From contig JAISKF010000016.1 of the NCBI GenBank assembly GCA_031261005.1, positions 1 to 64,000 on the forward strand: 64,000 nt of DNA, read 5' to 3'. How positions within the stretch are numbered: position 1 is the first letter of the stretch; each line of letters opens with the position of its first letter. The position numbers and the translations under genes were made by a program. The notes under the pieces were generated by a model. That model saw only the letters and a list, made by a program, of their open reading frames with translations, was not told the DNA's origin and searched no databases. This stretch comes from Enterobacteriaceae bacterium. GTDB taxonomy: Bacteria; Pseudomonadota; Gammaproteobacteria; Enterobacterales; Enterobacteriaceae. Shown here in pieces: positions 28,852 to 38,555 of the stretch.

Positions 28852-28938
28852 AATCTTCAAATAGTTATGTCATCTTTCATAGGAGCGGCAATCTGCCGCC
28901 CGTAAATCCACTGCGTTGTTAATGCAAGCGGCAAATTA
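28852..28938. repeat. Dispersed repeat, copy 8
   Basis: An arm fragment (TCTTCAAATAGTTATGTCAT) followed by the core AGGAGCGGCAATCTGCCGCC (28881-28900), the spacer GTAAATCCACTGCGTTGTTA, and a decayed second hairpin (AAGCGGCAAATT). It starts four bases after the ybhK stop. A decayed second arm may lie at 28983-29006 (TTCTTATCCAAATTTGCGG). Confidence 0.7.
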
Positions 28939-29102
28939 AAATTATTATTTAATATCAATCTATTATCCTATTGTTTTAACTATTTTCTTATCCAAATTTG
29001 CGGCTAAATAATTTTGATAATTATTTCGCATTAGCTGAATTGAATTAGCATCTATATAATATGTTACTCAAAATCATTTCTCCCACTTAAAGGTAACACC
29101 GA

Positions 29103-30317
29103 ATGTCAGCGGAAAATCCCTCCTCGCCATCACCAATCAAAAACAAAAAGAAAGCGCGTAAACAGGCGATGTCGCTGGCTGCATTACTGTTTATTTTAAT
29201 TGCTATCGGTTATGCCGCTTATTGGTTTGTGGTATTGCGTCACCATCAAAACACTGATGATGCTTATGTTGCGGGTAATCAGGTGCAAATTATGGCGCAA
29301 ACTTCCGGTAACGTGACCACAATTTATGCGGATAATACGGACCTGATTAAGCAAGGTGAAGTGTTATTGGCATTAGATCCAACCGATGCCAATCAAGCGG
29401 TTGAACGAGCAAAAACTGCGCTGGCAAATAGCGTGCGCCAAACGCATCAATTAATGATCAATAACCGTCAGTTACAAGCGAATATTAATCTGAAAAAAAC
29501 TGCGCTAAGTCAGGCGCAAGCGGATTTAACGCGCCGTGAAGCATTAAGCCAATCGTCATTTATCGGTAAAGAAGAGTTGCAACACGCGCGCGATGCCGCA
29601 ATCAGCGCCAAAGCAGAGTTAGATGTCGCATTGCAGCAATACAATGCCAACAATGCGCTGGTGCTGAATACACCGCTGGAGCAGCACCCGTCAGTATTAA
29701 GTGCCTCATCAGAATTGCGTGATGCCTGGCTTGCTTTGCAACGTACTAAAGTGGTTGCGCCAATTACCGGTTATGTTTCACGCCGCAGCGTACAAGTTGG
29801 ATCACAGATTTCTGTGGGTACGCCGTTAATGGTGATTGTGCCAGCAGATCAAATTTGGGTTGATGCCAACTTTAAAGAAACTCAATTAAAGAATATGCGA
29901 ATCGGTCAGCCGGTCAGCATTATCAGCGATTTCTACGGTGATAATGTCGAGTTTTCCGGTACGGTTGTCGGTCTTGATATGGGAACAGGCAGCGCTTTTT
30001 CTCTGCTGCCCGCGCAAAATGCCACCGGTAACTGGATTAAAGTCGTTCAGCGTTTACCTGTACGGATTGAGCTTGATGCCGGACAAATTGCCAAATACCC
30101 GCTGCGAATTGGTTTATCTATGGACGTTACCGTCGATACCGCCGATAAAAATGGCGCAGTGTTAGCGGAAAAACCGCGTCAGGGTGCGGCTTATCAAACC
30201 GATGCGTTAACTTATGATCTCTCGCCGGTTAATAATCTGATCGCCGAAATCATTCAGGCGAATGCGGGCAGTTTAAGCGCCAGTTCAGAGACTCGTGCTG
30301 CCGGTAATCAGAGCTGA
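29103..30317 (+). CDS. emrA: Multidrug efflux membrane-fusion protein EmrA
   Basis: A 404-residue HlyD-family periplasmic adaptor. A basic cytoplasmic start (KNKKKARKQ) is followed by one membrane anchor (about 22-42), the N-terminal biotinyl-lipoyl half (NTDDAYVAGNQVQIMAQTSGNV), a long coiled-coil hairpin (about 95-205), and the C-terminal lipoyl and barrel region (VVAPITGYVSRRSVQVGSQI, DANFKETQLKNMRIGQPV). Close agreement with E. coli EmrA is visible throughout. It should link the EmrB pump to TolC. Unlike E. coli, no emrR (MarR repressor) precedes it. Confidence 0.95.
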   Translation: MSAENPSSPSPIKNKKKARKQAMSLAALLFILIAIGYAAYWFVVLRHHQNTDDAYVAGNQVQIMAQTSGNVTTIYADNTDLIKQGEVLLALDPTDANQAVERAKTALANSVRQTHQLMINNRQLQANINLKKTALSQAQADLTRREALSQSSFIGKEELQHARDAAISAKAELDVALQQYNANNALVLNTPLEQHPSVLSASSELRDAWLALQRTKVVAPITGYVSRRSVQVGSQISVGTPLMVIVPADQIWVDANFKETQLKNMRIGQPVSIISDFYGDNVEFSGTVVGLDMGTGSAFSLLPAQNATGNWIKVVQRLPVRIELDAGQIAKYPLRIGLSMDVTVDTADKNGAVLAEKPRQGAAYQTDALTYDLSPVNNLIAEIIQANAGSLSASSETRAAGNQS

Positions 30318-30318
30318 A

Positions 30319-31866
30319 ATGAATACGCCGTTAAAGCCTCTTGAGGGAGCAAAATTAGGCTGGCTGACGCTGGCATTAGCGTTAGCCACGTTTATGCAAA
30401 TTCTGGATTCCACCATTGCTAACGTAGCGATTCCAACCATCTCCGGTAATCTTGGTGCATCTCTTTCTCAAGGCACATGGGTTATCACTTCATTTGGTGT
30501 CGCTAATGCTATCTCTATTCCGTTAACCGGCTGGCTGGCGAAACGCATCGGTGAAGTGCGCTTGTTCCTCATTTCTACCATTTTGTTTGTTATCGCCTCT
30601 TGGTTGTGCGGTATATCGAACAGTCTGGAAATGCTGATATTTTCCCGTGTTATTCAAGGCGTTGTTGCTGGTCCTATTATGCCGCTGTCGCAAAGCCTGC
30701 TGCTGAATAATTATCCGCCGCAAAAACGTAGTATGGCGCTGGCGCTTTGGTCGATGACGGTGACTGTCGCGCCTATTTTTGGTCCTATTTTAGGCGGTTG
30801 GATCAGTGATAACTATCACTGGGGCTGGATCTTTTTTATCAATGTTCCGGTTGGTATTGCGGTTGTAGTGATTACCTGGGGTATTCTCAAAGATCGTGAA
30901 ACTGCAACGGAAATCCGCCCAATTGATACTATCGGGCTGGTGTTGATGGTGGTTGGTATCGGCTGCTTTCAGATGTTATTGGATCGCGGTAAAGAACTGG
31001 ATTGGTTCCACTCTACAGAAATCATTATGCTGTCGATCATTGCCGTGATTGCCATTACCTTCCTGATTATTTGGGAATTGACGGACGATCACCCGATTAT
31101 CGATTTATCGCTGTTTAAATCGCGCAATTTTACCATCGGCTGTTTGTGTATCAGTTTAGCGTTTATGCTGTATATCGGTTCGATTGTGATGCTACCGCAA
31201 CTCTTGCAAGTTGTTTATAGCTATACCGCGACGTGGGCAGGCTTAGCTGCTGCGCCGATCGGCATTATTCCGCTACTGCTGGCGCCGGTGATTGGTAAAT
31301 ATGGACCGAAACTTGACTTACGCCGTTTGGTGACATTCAGTTTCATTGTTTATGCCATTTGCTTCTACTGGCGCGCTTATACCTTTGAACCAGCGATGGA
31401 TTTCGCTGCGGTTGCCTGGCCGCAGTTTATTCAGGGCTTCGCTATCGCCTGCTTCTTTATGCCGTTGACTACCATCACTCTGTCCGATGTAGAACCAGCA
31501 AAAATTGCCGCCGCATCGAGTTTATCGAACTTTCTGCGTACATTGGCAGGTTCAGTGGGAACGTCCATCACCACCACCACATGGTCGCAGCGAGAGGCGC
31601 TGCACCACACTCATCTGACGGAAGCGATCAATCCTTATAATCCGCAAGCACAGCAGGCTTATGACGCACTGGGTAAGTTAGGTATGTCCAGCGAGCAGAT
31701 TTCAGCTTATATCAATAACCAGATCACTAATCAGGGATTGATTATGTCAGCCAATGAATTTTTCTGGATATGCGGCGGGATCTTTCTGGTATTACTGCTG
31801 CTGGTATGGTTTGCCAGACCACCGTTTATCATCGGCGGCGGCAGTGCCCGACGCAGCGGGAAATAG
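30319..31866 (+). CDS. emrB: Multidrug efflux MFS transporter EmrB (DHA2 family)
   Basis: A 515-residue, 14-helix proton-driven exporter (E. coli EmrB 512) of hydrophobic uncouplers and similar drugs. Motif D1 QILDSTIANVAIPTISGNLG, motif A GWLAKRIGEVRLFL and motif C LWSMTVTVAPIFGPILGGW are present. The start at 30319 gives MNTPLKPLEGAKLGW, as in EmrB. The frame is also open from 30295 inside emrA, but that start is not supported. One base separates it from the emrA stop, consistent with coupled translation. A repeat copy follows the stop. Confidence 0.95.
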   Translation: MNTPLKPLEGAKLGWLTLALALATFMQILDSTIANVAIPTISGNLGASLSQGTWVITSFGVANAISIPLTGWLAKRIGEVRLFLISTILFVIASWLCGISNSLEMLIFSRVIQGVVAGPIMPLSQSLLLNNYPPQKRSMALALWSMTVTVAPIFGPILGGWISDNYHWGWIFFINVPVGIAVVVITWGILKDRETATEIRPIDTIGLVLMVVGIGCFQMLLDRGKELDWFHSTEIIMLSIIAVIAITFLIIWELTDDHPIIDLSLFKSRNFTIGCLCISLAFMLYIGSIVMLPQLLQVVYSYTATWAGLAAAPIGIIPLLLAPVIGKYGPKLDLRRLVTFSFIVYAICFYWRAYTFEPAMDFAAVAWPQFIQGFAIACFFMPLTTITLSDVEPAKIAAASSLSNFLRTLAGSVGTSITTTTWSQREALHHTHLTEAINPYNPQAQQAYDALGKLGMSSEQISAYINNQITNQGLIMSANEFFWICGGIFLVLLLLVWFARPPFIIGGGSARRSGK

Positions 31867-31870
31867 TGAT

Positions 31871-31973
31871 TAATCAGTGCGTCGGATAAGAAGATTATTA
31901 CGATAAATTTCAAATAATTATCTTGTCTTTCGTAGGGGCGGCAGATTGCCGCCCTACAATTATATTTATTATC
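31871..31973. repeat. Dispersed repeat, copy 9 (between convergent emrB and mdlB)
   Basis: A slightly degenerate arm (CAGTGCGTCGGATAAGAAG, ACGATAAATTTCAAATAATT) followed by a single hairpin core TAGGGGCGGCAGATTGCCGC (31933-31952) and CCTACAATTATATTTATTAT. It fills the whole gap between the two convergent stop codons, where the hairpin could serve as a shared terminator. Confidence 0.85.
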
Positions 31974-33753
31974 AAACGGGTTCTTTCAACGCTGTTGCCG
32001 CTAATTGTAATTGGTGCATCTGATAATAACGCCCTTTCTGCGCCATCAACTGTTGATGATTACCGCACTCCACCATTTTTCCCCGATTAAGCACAACAAT
32101 TTTATCAGCATCAACAATGGTTGAAAGCCGGTGAGCGATCACGACGAGCGTGGTTTTATGGCGGATAGCACTCAAGGCGTGATGTATCGCTTGTTCGGTA
32201 CCGGAATCAATATTGGCGGTGGCTTCGTCGAGGATTAGAATTTGCGGCGTTTGTACCAGCACTCTGGCTAACGCCAGCAGTTGTTTTTGTCCAACGGACA
32301 AATTATTGCCCTGCTCACCTAAAACAGTATACAGACCTTGCGGCATGGCTTTGATTAGCGGCTCAAGCTGAGAAATGTGCAGCGCTTGCCAGACTTGAGC
32401 CTCGTTAATATCACGTCCTAACGCAACATTCGCATAAACTGTATCCGCCAAAACCACCGGATCTTGCTGCACCATCGCCACACCAGAACGTAATACTGGG
32501 TGACTTAGCGTTTTCAGCGCTCTGCCATCTAGCTCGATCTCACCATGAATCAGCGGATAATAGCCCATTAATAAATTAGCTAATGTACTTTTACCGCTGC
32601 CGGTATGACCAACTAGCGCGACAAAATCACGCGATGCTACGGATAAATTAATATCTTCCAGCACCACTTTAGATTGGTTATAAGCGAAATTCAGATGACG
32701 AATATCAATACTGCCGGAGGCAAGCGGCTGGGTATCACCGCCATATTGCTGCTGTTCGCCGTCCATCAGATCGAAGATACGTTCTCCCGCGACAATCGCT
32801 TGTTGCAGCATGGCTTGCTGTGATGCCAGCTCAATTAACGGTTCATTTAAGCGCGAAAGATAATTAATAAACGCATACAGCACACCGACACCAACTGCGC
32901 CCTCTTGACTAAAGCCAAATAACAGCAGTAAACCGCTTAATACCAGCGCGGAGAGTAAACTGAGTAACGGACGCAATAATAAACTTTCCAGCCGTAACGT
33001 TTTCAGACGCATTTGATAATGAACCAAATTGGTGTTACCCAATTGCTCACCAAAACGCGCCTGTTGGCGGAATTGCTGTAATACCGCCATACCGCTGATG
33101 GCTTCATTAAAGCCGTTATTAATATCTGCCAACAAGCTGCGAACCTGACGGATCACCGGTGTACTGTAGCGTTGATAAAGCCCCATTAAAATCATCACTA
33201 CAGGGAAGATCATCATCGCCACCAGCGCCATTTTCCAGTTAAGGGTAAACATGGCGATTAGCATCACGCTAATCAATGCAGCACTACGCAATACGGTAGC
33301 AACAACGGTAACGTAAAGATCTTTAATCACTTCGGTATCATTGGTGACTTTTGAAATCAGTTGCCCGACGGGTTGCGTATCAAATACTGCGATCGGTTGT
33401 TTTAGCGCTGCGTCCATAACATCACAACGAATCGTTTGTACAACACCGATGGAGGCTCGATTAAACAGCAGCGATTGATAGTAACGCAGCGTTGCAGCTA
33501 AGATTTGCAGCAGCAGGAACAGTGCAGTAATTCCGGTAACTTTGTCCAACGGCATAGTGTTCTTTGCCACCATATCGTCGATAAAGTAGCTGATCAGCAC
33601 CGGTCCGCACACTTCCGCCCCCGCCGCCAACCATAGTAGTACAGCGGCGATCGTCAGCGGTTTGCGGTAAGCCAGTCCGTATGCCAGCAAACGTTTTAAT
33701 GTAGGTAAAAGCTGGCGGAATTTATGATTTTTTTGCAGATTCATTTCACTCAT
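31972..33753 (-). CDS. mdlB: ABC multidrug/lipid exporter half-transporter MdlB
   Basis: A 593-residue fused permease-ATPase (E. coli MdlB 593). Six membrane helices occupy about residues 20-310. The ATPase domain follows with Walker [10 protein letters not shown], signature [15 protein letters not shown] and Walker [13 protein letters not shown]. It should pair with MdlA as a heterodimeric exporter; the physiological substrate is unknown. The gene overlaps mdlA by eight bases. Confidence 0.95.
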   Translation of the reverse strand: MSEMNLQKNHKFRQLLPTLKRLLAYGLAYRKPLTIAAVLLWLAAGAEVCGPVLISYFIDDMVAKNTMPLDKVTGITALFLLLQILAATLRYYQSLLFNRASIGVVQTIRCDVMDAALKQPIAVFDTQPVGQLISKVTNDTEVIKDLYVTVVATVLRSAALISVMLIAMFTLNWKMALVAMMIFPVVMILMGLYQRYSTPVIRQVRSLLADINNGFNEAISGMAVLQQFRQQARFGEQLGNTNLVHYQMRLKTLRLESLLLRPLLSLLSALVLSGLLLLFGFSQEGAVGVGVLYAFINYLSRLNEPLIELASQQAMLQQAIVAGERIFDLMDGEQQQYGGDTQPLASGSIDIRHLNFAYNQSKVVLEDINLSVASRDFVALVGHTGSGKSTLANLLMGYYPLIHGEIELDGRALKTLSHPVLRSGVAMVQQDPVVLADTVYANVALGRDINEAQVWQALHISQLEPLIKAMPQGLYTVLGEQGNNLSVGQKQLLALARVLVQTPQILILDEATANIDSGTEQAIHHALSAIRHKTTLVVIAHRLSTIVDADKIVVLNRGKMVECGNHQQLMAQKGRYYQMHQLQLAATALKEPV

Positions 33754-35503
33754 CTAGCGCCGCTTCCAATTGCTGATAACGATACATATTGCGATACCAA
33801 CCATGCTGCGCCGTTAGCTCCAGATGGGTTCCGCGCTGAGCGATATGCCCGTCTTGCAACACTAAAATTTCATTGGCATGGAGTAAACCAGAAAGCCGAT
33901 GAGCGCTGATGATCAGGGTACGATCTTGTCCCCAATGGCGTAAATTTTGCAGGATTTGAAATTCGGTGCGCCCGTCAACGGCAGATAGCGCATCATCAAG
34001 AATCAGGATTTCACTTTCCATCAATAATGCTCTGGCAATCGCAATCCGCTGTTTTTGCCCGCCGGATAACATCACGCCGCGCTCGCCAACTTCCGTTTGA
34101 TAGCCTTGCGCTAAATTCAAAATATCTTCATGTACACAAGCCAGTGCTGCCGCGCGTTCAATTTGTTCTGCTGTGGCAGACGGATTACCTAGCGCGATAT
34201 TTTCCGCAATAGACGCAGAGAACAGGAACGGTGTTTGACTTACCACCGACATTCGCCCTCGCCATTCATCAAGTTTGATTTGAGTCAGCGGCAACGAGTG
34301 ATAACAAATTTCGCCCTCTGTGACATCAAACTGACGCTGAATCAACGCCAGCAAGGTACTTTTTCCTGAACCAGTAGCGCCGCACAATCCTAATGTTTTT
34401 CCCGGTTCTAAACGCGCATGAATATTTTGCAGTGAGGCATTTTTCTTTTCCTGTGCTGCTTCTGCTATCGGGTAATCAAATCGAATAATATCCAGCGCCA
34501 GCACACCGCGATCCGCTGGCAGCGATAAGTTACCGTCTGCCACATCAGGTACTTCGGTTAACAGACTAGAAATACGGCTATAGGCTGCACTACCGCGTTC
34601 AACAATGTTAAACATCCATGCCAGCGCGAGCATCGGCCAGATCATCAAGCCCAAATACATAATAAAGCTGGTTAACTGCCCTAATGTCATCTGATTGTTG
34701 AGCACCAGCCAACTGCCGCCGCCAATCGCCAGCATATTGGCGCAAGCAACAGCGAGGTAAATGGTTGGATCAAAACGAGCGTCGATTTTTGCCACATTCA
34801 TATTCTTATCGCCCGCATCAATGGCGACATCAGAAAACAGTCTGGATTGATAGTTTTCCAGACCAAAGGCTTTGATCATGCGGATACTGGTCAGGCTTTC
34901 TTGGGTGCGATTATTTAATGATGAGAATGCTGCCTGCGCCACGCGAAAACGTTTATGCAGCTCTTCACCATAATGCTTAATAAAAATCGCCATGATCGGC
35001 ATTGGCAACAGTGATAACAACGTTAGTTGCCAACTGATTTGTACGCTCATGACGATCAGTACCGCGCAGCCCATCACCATTGAATCAACCAGCGTTAATA
35101 CGCCCTCACCAGCAGCAAAAACGACGCGATCGACATCATTGGTGGCGCGTGCGATCAGATCGCCAGTGCGATGGCGCAGATAAAAATCGGGAGGCTGGCG
35201 GCTAAGCTGGCAATAAAAATTGTTCCGCAGTTTTACCGCTAATAAATAAGATGCACCGAATAACAATGTGCGCCACAAATAGCGCAGCAAATAAATCACC
35301 AGCGCAGTTCCGGCGATCAAGCAAACCCAGAGTAATAACGTATGTTTGCTCATACTTTGGCGGGTAATGCCATCAACAATAATACCAACCAGCTTTGGCG
35401 GCAGCAGTTGCAGCATGGCAATGGTAATCAGCAGTGTCACTGCACCCAAATAACGTTTCCATTCCAGAACAAAAAACCAGCGTAATTGGGAGAACAGTTT
35501 CAC
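33746..35503 (-). CDS. mdlA: ABC multidrug/lipid exporter half-transporter MdlA
   Basis: A 585-residue fused permease-ATPase (E. coli MdlA 590). Six helices lie at about 17-300, then the ATPase domain with Walker [10 protein letters not shown], signature [16 protein letters not shown] and Walker [13 protein letters not shown]. The aspartate in place of the usual catalytic glutamate in LDDALS is worth noting, because in heterodimeric ABC exporters one site is often degenerate; the MdlB site has LDEATA. It lies downstream of decR (134-base gap) in the same orientation. Confidence 0.95.
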   Translation of the reverse strand: MKLFSQLRWFFVLEWKRYLGAVTLLITIAMLQLLPPKLVGIIVDGITRQSMSKHTLLLWVCLIAGTALVIYLLRYLWRTLLFGASYLLAVKLRNNFYCQLSRQPPDFYLRHRTGDLIARATNDVDRVVFAAGEGVLTLVDSMVMGCAVLIVMSVQISWQLTLLSLLPMPIMAIFIKHYGEELHKRFRVAQAAFSSLNNRTQESLTSIRMIKAFGLENYQSRLFSDVAIDAGDKNMNVAKIDARFDPTIYLAVACANMLAIGGGSWLVLNNQMTLGQLTSFIMYLGLMIWPMLALAWMFNIVERGSAAYSRISSLLTEVPDVADGNLSLPADRGVLALDIIRFDYPIAEAAQEKKNASLQNIHARLEPGKTLGLCGATGSGKSTLLALIQRQFDVTEGEICYHSLPLTQIKLDEWRGRMSVVSQTPFLFSASIAENIALGNPSATAEQIERAAALACVHEDILNLAQGYQTEVGERGVMLSGGQKQRIAIARALLMESEILILDDALSAVDGRTEFQILQNLRHWGQDRTLIISAHRLSGLLHANEILVLQDGHIAQRGTHLELTAQHGWYRNMYRYQQLEAALDE

Positions 35504-35637
35504 GATAATACTTGTCCAATAATGAAATTTATTTGAATTTAATAGCTATCAATTTAAATTTAAGAACTATCAATAAGTTAATTACTATATACCCTAAATA
35601 GCTATTTTATTTACATAATGGCAATAGAATACCATTA

Positions 35638-36096
35638 TTACGCGATCGGTAGGCAAGTTGTGAGTTTAATCTCTTCCATCGCAAAACTGGACGTGACATC
35701 ACTCAAGCCGCTGACGCTGTTCACTAATCGTTTATAAAAGTTATCATAACTTTGCATATCAGCAACTTGAACGCGCATTAGGTAATCATATTCACCAGCC
35801 ATGCGATAGAACACCATCACTTCCGGCATATCACTAACGCGATCAATAAAATTTTGATACCACTCGCTGCTGTGACATTGGGTTTTAATCAGCACCAATG
35901 CCGTCAAACTTAGCCCTAATTTTTCAGCATTAAGCAACGCCACTTTTTGGCGGATATATCCCTCATCTTCCAGCCTTTTCAGCCGCTTCCAGCAAGGTGT
36001 CGATGTCAGATTCACCTCTTCGGATAACGCTTGCAGTGACAAAGTACAATCCTGCTGTAACAACGATAATAATTTGCGGTCAATTTTATCTAGCAT
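35638..36096 (-). CDS. decR: Lrp/AsnC-type cysteine-responsive regulator DecR (YbaO)
   Basis: A 152-residue Lrp-family regulator. The HTH is at about 1-60 ([19 protein letters not shown], then [16 protein letters not shown]) and the RAM ligand domain follows ([36 protein letters not shown]). It matches E. coli DecR/YbaO closely. DecR activates cysteine-degradation genes in response to cysteine. I chose the ATG at 36096 with AGGA seven bases upstream; a TTG two codons earlier is less likely. It is divergent from a CdsH-type cysteine desulfhydrase, as ybaO is in Salmonella, and upstream of mdlAB. Confidence 0.94.
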   Translation of the reverse strand: MLDKIDRKLLSLLQQDCTLSLQALSEEVNLTSTPCWKRLKRLEDEGYIRQKVALLNAEKLGLSLTALVLIKTQCHSSEWYQNFIDRVSDMPEVMVFYRMAGEYDYLMRVQVADMQSYDNFYKRLVNSVSGLSDVTSSFAMEEIKLTTCLPIA

Positions 36097-36230
36097 AACC
36101 AATTCCTGGAGAAAATATTTCTATATATCATCTATTATAAAGTAAAAATAGCAATATTTTTCCCCTTAATTATCGTTAATCTATCGCACATATATCCGGT
36201 GTATTAACGAATAAACTGTTAGGGGAAAAT
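36097..36230. promoter_or_regulatory. decR-cdsH divergent control region with inverted repeat
   Basis: A 134-base gap. An inverted repeat with 11 of 12 positions matching lies at AAATATTTCTAT (36113-36124) and ATAGCAATATTT (36148-36159), with centres 35 bases apart. Its position between a cysteine-sensing regulator and its likely target makes it a candidate DecR binding site. Confidence 0.5.
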
Positions 36231-37271
36231 ATGACTCGTCTTTGGGTAAAACAAGCTATCCGCGAAATTGAAGCCGATTTTCAGCGCTCGGCAGATACGC
36301 ACCTTATTCGGTTGTCGCTGCCGCAGTTTCCCGGCATTAATCTGTATCTGAAAGATGAAAGTACCCACCCAACCGGCAGCCTGAAACATCGTTTAGCGCG
36401 TTCGCTGTTTCTCTACGGCTTATCTAACGGCTGGATTAAGAAAGATACCACGATTATTGAAGCGTCCTCTGGCAGTACTGCGGTATCCGAAGCCTATTTT
36501 GCTCGTCTGCTCGGTTTACCGTTTATCGCAGTCGTGCCGGATTGTACGGCAAAACGTAAAATCCAGCAGATCGAGTTTTACGGTGGTCGCTGTCATTTTG
36601 TAAAAAATGCGTCAGAAATTTATGCTGCCTCAGAGCAACTGGAAAAAGAGCTGAACGGTCATTATATGGATCAGTTTACCTATGCCGAACGAGCCACTGA
36701 CTGGCGCGGGAATAATAATATTGCTGACAGTATTTTCCGTCAGATGCAGCGTGAGCCAAATCCGGTGCCTGAATATATTGTGATGAGTGCAGGTACAGGC
36801 GGGACTTCGGCAACATTAGGACGTTATATTCGTTATCAAGGGCATGACACCAAGTTAGTGGTAGTCGATCCAGAAAACTCCGTGTTTTATAACTATTTCC
36901 AAACGGGTGATCGCACGCCGTCCGCGCATTGCGGCAGCCGTATTGAAGGAATTGGTCGCCCGCGCGTAGAACCTTCATTTATCCCCGACGTAGTTGAAGA
37001 GATGATTCAAGTCCCTGACGCTGCCAGTATCGCCACTATTCTTTGGTTGGAAAAAATACTCGGACGCAAAACCGGCGCATCTACCGGCACTAATGTTTGG
37101 GGCGCATTACAACTGGCAAAACGTATGCGCGAAAATGGCGAAAGCGGTTCTATCGTTACATTGCTGTGTGACAGCGGTGAGCGTTATCTGGATACCTATT
37201 ACAATCCTGAATGGGTGCAGCAGCGTATTGGGGATTTAAGCCAGTATCAGCAGCAGTTAGAACATCTGTAA
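36231..37271 (+). CDS. cdsH: PLP-dependent cysteine desulfhydrase CdsH-like (cysteine synthase family)
   Basis: A 346-residue fold-type II PLP enzyme. The Schiff-base lysine is K52 in [28 protein letters not shown] and the phosphate loop [14 protein letters not shown] are typical of the cysteine synthase superfamily. In Salmonella and related bacteria the protein next to YbaO/DecR is CdsH, which degrades cysteine to pyruvate, ammonia and sulfide. The same divergent arrangement here supports that role rather than cysteine synthesis. Catalytic direction cannot be proven from sequence alone. Confidence 0.82.
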   Translation: MTRLWVKQAIREIEADFQRSADTHLIRLSLPQFPGINLYLKDESTHPTGSLKHRLARSLFLYGLSNGWIKKDTTIIEASSGSTAVSEAYFARLLGLPFIAVVPDCTAKRKIQQIEFYGGRCHFVKNASEIYAASEQLEKELNGHYMDQFTYAERATDWRGNNNIADSIFRQMQREPNPVPEYIVMSAGTGGTSATLGRYIRYQGHDTKLVVVDPENSVFYNYFQTGDRTPSAHCGSRIEGIGRPRVEPSFIPDVVEEMIQVPDAASIATILWLEKILGRKTGASTGTNVWGALQLAKRMRENGESGSIVTLLCDSGERYLDTYYNPEWVQQRIGDLSQYQQQLEHL

Positions 37272-37353
37272 GATAATTTATAAATAGATGATGGTATCGG
37301 GGAAAATATTGTTCAGTTAAACTAGCGAGCAGATTTACAACTGGAACGCCTCG

Positions 37354-38046
37354 ATGCCATTAGTCCAGCTATCACTTGATCATAATAATTTCCCGCCCGT
37401 TAATAATGCTCTTGATGAGCCGAATGGTTTGCTGGCTGTGGGCGGCGATCTCTCTTCTGCGCGATTAATTAACGCTTATCAGCAAGGTATCTTCCCGTGG
37501 TTCAGCGAAGATGATCCGATTTTATGGTGGTCGCCAAATCCCAGAGCAGTTTTAATTCCGCAAGAATTACATCTTAGCCGCAGTATGGTTAAATTTGTGA
37601 AAAAAACGCCGCTGCGTGTAACGCTTAATCAGGCATTTGGTGAAGTCATCGCCGCTTGTGCAGACGCTCGAAATGAAGGTACGTGGATCGCGCCAGAGAT
37701 TCAGCATGCTTACACTCAACTTCATCAGCAAGGTTTGGCGCATTCTGTTGAAGTATGGCATGAGGATAAGCTCGTCGGCGGGCTGTATGGTGTTGAGCAA
37801 GGCGCACTATTTTGTGGTGAATCGATGTTTAGCCGCCAGACTAACGCCTCTAAATTGGCTTTATATGCGTTTTGTCGTCATTTTATCGATTGCGGCGGTA
37901 AATTAATCGACTGTCAGATATTAAACGACCATACTCAGTCGCTAGGCGCGATTGAAATTCCGCGTTCTGCTTATTTACAATTTTTATACAAGCTCCAACA
38001 AAAGCCATTATCACAAGGCTGTTGGGCAGCGCAGCAACTACGCTGA
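37354..38046 (+). CDS. aat: Leucyl/phenylalanyl-tRNA--protein transferase
   Basis: A 230-residue enzyme (E. coli 234) that adds leucine or phenylalanine to proteins with N-terminal arginine or lysine, creating N-degrons read by ClpS-ClpAP. Characteristic segments are [40 protein letters not shown] and [20 protein letters not shown], each in the expected order. It lies upstream of infA with clpA and clpS close by, so the N-end-rule pathway is clustered here as in E. coli. Confidence 0.97.
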   Translation: MPLVQLSLDHNNFPPVNNALDEPNGLLAVGGDLSSARLINAYQQGIFPWFSEDDPILWWSPNPRAVLIPQELHLSRSMVKFVKKTPLRVTLNQAFGEVIAACADARNEGTWIAPEIQHAYTQLHQQGLAHSVEVWHEDKLVGGLYGVEQGALFCGESMFSRQTNASKLALYAFCRHFIDCGGKLIDCQILNDHTQSLGAIEIPRSAYLQFLYKLQQKPLSQGCWAAQQLR

Positions 38047-38198
38047 TTAGCTTAGAAATAACGAGTAGAGTGAAAATAGAGTAGAAATAAAACCTCACCG
38101 CATAAAACCATGATGCAGTAATTACGTTTTCTTTACACTCTATCCTTTACTCTTTGCTCATTTTTCGGCATTATCTTGCCGGTTAAAAACTAAGGTAG

Positions 38199-38435
<237 letters not shown>

Positions 38436-38448
38436 TAAACGGTCTGCT

Positions 38449-38522
38449 GCACGCGAAATCGCGTGCGAAAACCGATGGAGCTTGTCTCCTGCGCCCTTTC
38501 CTACTGGCAAGGGCGTTTTATT
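38449..38522 (+). terminator. Tandem hairpins after infA
   Basis: A first hairpin GCACGCGAAATCGCGTGC (38449-38466) is followed by a second (CGCCCTT at 38492-38498 and AAGGGCG at 38509-38515) with TTTTATTT after it. The second is a standard rho-independent terminator between the convergent infA and clpA genes. E. coli carries the serW tRNA in this gap; it is absent here. Confidence 0.75.
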
Positions 38523-38555
38523 TGCGCGTTTTATTTAGTATTAAATTAGCAGTAA

